Positions 61,623 through 64,000 of a stretch of DNA of 64,000 nt are shown here, piece by piece. Numbering within the stretch: the stretch's first letter is position 1; each line of letters starts with the position of its first letter. This stretch comes from Sclerurus mexicanus (Eukaryota > Chordata > Aves > Passeriformes > Furnariidae), in assembly GCA_013396755.1 (NCBI GenBank), contig VWZF01006010.1:558001-622000 (forward strand), read 5' to 3'. The translations under genes and the position numbers were made by a program. Below the pieces are notes generated by a model. It saw only the letters and a program-made list of their open reading frames with translations, was not told the origin of the DNA and did not search any database.

Positions 61623-63263
61623 AATTTGCAAAATTGAAATTATATGGAGACTACACAGCGGCAGAACAGAAATTTAGTCATGATCTGGGAAAACAACCAG
61701 TTCTACATGACCTGTGGAGGAACTGAGGGCCAACCAGCAGTCACTGCTCATTCCCAGAGACCAAAGCTTTCTGCCTGCCAGACACCAGACCAAGAACCAT
61801 TTCTTTTCTAAGCTGATGATGACTGGACCAAATGGAAAATTAAACCTGAGAAATTCAGACCTTTGATTTGAAAATAAAAAGTTCTGTAAGAGAAAAATAA
61901 TATGTGAATATCTCTGCTGTGATTCCTGGAGCCAAAATCCAAGACACCAGAATGTCCTTCAACCTATTCAATGGCAGATCACCACTGAACCCATGAAATA
62001 TTTTATCTCCTCCCAACCATTAAGGGTGATTTTTTTTTCCTTTAGATTCAAGCAAAAGATAAATCAGTTGGAAATTCTATCACAGACCTTTTATGCCTTC
62101 ACAGGAAACTACAGCTAGCCAGCAAGTGTGGTGATGAAAGGATGAGGAATCCTGTCATCTGTAACATGAGTGATTGCTGGAAGTTGGAGATGTTACAGAG
62201 TTTGAGAAAGCCACCACTGCAGCTGTTGGAGAAGAGCATCAAGAAGCAGCAGGACATATCAGAGGTGACATCAGCTGGGTCACTGCCCAGCTGCAGCTTT
62301 TAAAAAAGCAAAAGTTGTCTGCTGAGCCTTTAACAGACTTCCCAAACCATCTGGAAGTGACTAGATTTTCAAGTGAGAGTTAAAATGTTAGTAGCTGCAC
62401 ATAGCCTGGATATATTTTTAAGCAGGACAGTGAGGAATATTTCAGTAAGAATGCTGCCTGTGGCAGGTGTGATGTAACATGAGCCAGAAGCACAAAAGTT
62501 AGACCATGTTCATGGAACATTTTGTGCCAATCAGACTTTAACCAGTCTGTCAAACAGCAGTTATTAGCCCAAAACACCTCAAGCTTCTCTACATTCAGCA
62601 TGGAGGTGGGTGCCAGAGACTTTTTCCAAGTAAATGTATAGGTGCTCTTGTGGCATGTACCAAGTTCTGCCAGGTGACAGAAAGCTATATTCACATTTGT
62701 AGGAAGTCCTTACAAGCCATCACAGGGATGAAAAAGTGCTCTTGCAGTAAGACCAAGCAAGACTTGGAACTACTGCTGAGATGAACTTTTGAAGAATCCA
62801 AATAAAGTCATACCATATAAAATGGATCCAAATCCACCAACTCAACAAACTAAAAGAATTAAAAGTACTATCACAAGTGAGTTAACAAAAATACTTAAGG
62901 ATTCTCACTCCTGACAGCTTGTTGAGTGCCACCTCCTTTTCTATTCCTTTGTCTAAGGCAAAGCTATCTAGAAATGAATGCTTTTACAGTGAAATCCCAG
63001 AACTCAAAAGGAAGCACCAAATGGAGGTCAAAAGTTAGGTAAATCCCCTTAGGTGTTGGTGTGCTCCAATATTTCAGTATTCATGTGAGATTTGACTATA
63101 TTGATTAGTCTCTTAGGAGCTGTTAGTCAAGATATGGCAATTCAGATGCCTATCCTTTGTCATGGTCTCCATGTGTGAGATACATTTAATGCTAAAGGCC
63201 AAGAAGAAACAACTTGCTGTTCTTCTTCGAATATATCATGAATCTGAGCAAAGTTGCCCTCAA

Positions 63264-63280
63264 ACAAAAAAAAAAAAAAA
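63264..63280. repeat. Poly-A tract
   Basis: About fifteen A on the plus strand; no source retroposon recognised upstream. Confidence 0.85.
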
Positions 63281-63589
63281 GACATTTCTGAAGGTTTCAG
63301 TCTATTCTTTTTCAATGGTGTTCAAGGTGTTGCCTTGATGGCTGGAAGCCCTTTTTCACCAATAACAGTTCAGTGGAACATTAAGTCTTATTTTCACACT
63401 TCACACACACAAAGTCAACAAAGATATATAAAAATAGAAAAATAAATGTTGTGAATCATCCGGACATGTGACTGCTTTTGATATAACAGACTTCACTATA
63501 TTCACTGAAATCAGTGACAAACCGCTGGTGCCAACCCACTGTTGAAACAAATCAGCCTCATCTCCTTCTATTTGCAAAGCATTTGAGAT

Positions 63590-63751
63590 TCATGTGATGA
63601 CAGTCCTTTGGTCTTCCACATACTTGCAGAGAAAATCATCAAACTCACTGGCAACTAAAAACTGTAGACAGTCACTACTGGACATAGACCAATACCGAGC
63701 ATAATACTCCTGCAGTCCTTCCTTAGAAAACATCTGCTTGTGTTTCTCCTG
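63590..63751 (-). other. Possible unidentified terminal coding exon or gene relic
   Basis: The minus strand has a pyrimidine-rich tract with two candidate acceptors (TTTTTTCTACAG, then CTTGTAACAG ending at 63752). An open frame of 53 codons follows, containing KHKQMFSKEGLQEYYARYW and later SEFDDFLCKYVEDQ, and ending in TGA at 63590-63592. The composition, rich in aromatic and charged residues, looks more protein-like than neighbouring frames. An in-frame TAA lies just upstream, so only the second acceptor gives an open exon. I do not recognise the family, and it does not resemble collagen XXII. A 53-codon open frame is not rare by chance, so this is a weak call; a decayed retrocopy or chance are the alternatives. 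Confidence 0.18.
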
Positions 63752-64000
63752 TTACAAGCTGTAGAAAAAACACACACAAACCTTAGCCAAGACTGTACCT
63801 CTAAAGCCAAATTTATTTTCAAGTTGTGAAATGTAATTTACAGAAGAGCAGAGCACATACAGGCCGTGTACTCCAGTGGTGCCAAGCTACAGGCTTCTGC
63901 TTTATGGAGCCAGTAAAGAATGAGAATGTTCCTGGAGAATGTTTTTTCCTAGCTTTGCAAACTGAATCTATCACCTGCCCACCTTAATAACAGAATAAAC

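Larger units (their letters stand above)
29890..64000 (-). other. COL22A1: COL22A1 upstream intron (at least 34 kb, open at right edge)
   Basis: The exon ending at 29889 begins mid-codon, so it needs an upstream coding exon. None encoding the VWA domain is visible to 64000 on the minus strand, so this stretch is best read as intron. It contains nine CR1 fragments, an ERV LTR-like region, a 593-bp assembly duplication, a purine tract with an N gap, several microsatellites, and a ~165-bp direct repeat pair. Intronic status assumes no gene on the other strand; I found none. Confidence 0.7.

Noticed and set aside
1..64000. tRNA genes, CRISPR arrays or operon-like gene clusters
   Set aside because: Nothing in the sequence supports these; the repeats present are CR1, LTR-like, simple repeats or assembly duplications.

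Overview
The window reads as vertebrate nuclear DNA, most likely a bird. It is AT-rich, mostly non-coding, and carries at least 17 recognisable fragments of CR1, the dominant avian LINE. It also has an endogenous-retrovirus-like LTR region, microsatellites and assembly gaps (runs of N and single Ns). No bacterial, CRISPR or operon-type structure is present. The species cannot be fixed from the sequence.

One gene is clearly identifiable: COL22A1 (collagen type XXII alpha-1, a FACIT-type collagen), on the minus strand and so read right to left. Seven coding exons are supported, each with AG acceptor and GT donor and with codon phases that join exactly. In transcription order they are 29889-29815, 13248-13137, 6744-6621, 4635-4360, 3304-3224, 2615-2502 and 2065-2021. 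Together they give 827 coding bases, about 275 codons. They encode the end of the linker after the (absent) VWA domain, the thrombospondin-N-terminal-like (TSPN) domain, a short cysteine-containing linker and the first six Gly-X-Y triplets of the collagen helix. The VWA exons and signal peptide must lie beyond 64000; the rest of the collagen domain lies left of position 1.

Layout: 1-2020 intron; 2021-6744 a dense cluster of five exons with introns of 0.4-2 kb; 6745-13136 a 6.4-kb intron; 13137-13248 one exon; 13249-29814 a 16.6-kb intron; 29815-29889 one exon; 29890-64000 at least 34 kb of the next intron. The large introns hold 5'-truncated CR1 copies in both orientations, an LTR-like region near 33.0-33.9 kb, simple repeats, and a diverged ~165-bp direct repeat pair (58.06 and 59.13 kb).

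The most useful observations concern assembly. A 593-bp segment (apparently perfect) and a 184-bp segment (about four mismatches) are each present twice in tandem, with exactly one N between the copies. This is the pattern expected from unmerged overlapping contig ends or haplotypes, not from biology. I did not find a previously undescribed biological system here. The least explained items are the 58/59-kb repeat pair, a 53-codon exon-like minus-strand frame near 63.6-63.75 kb, and a purine-rich segment at 10.25-10.76 kb.
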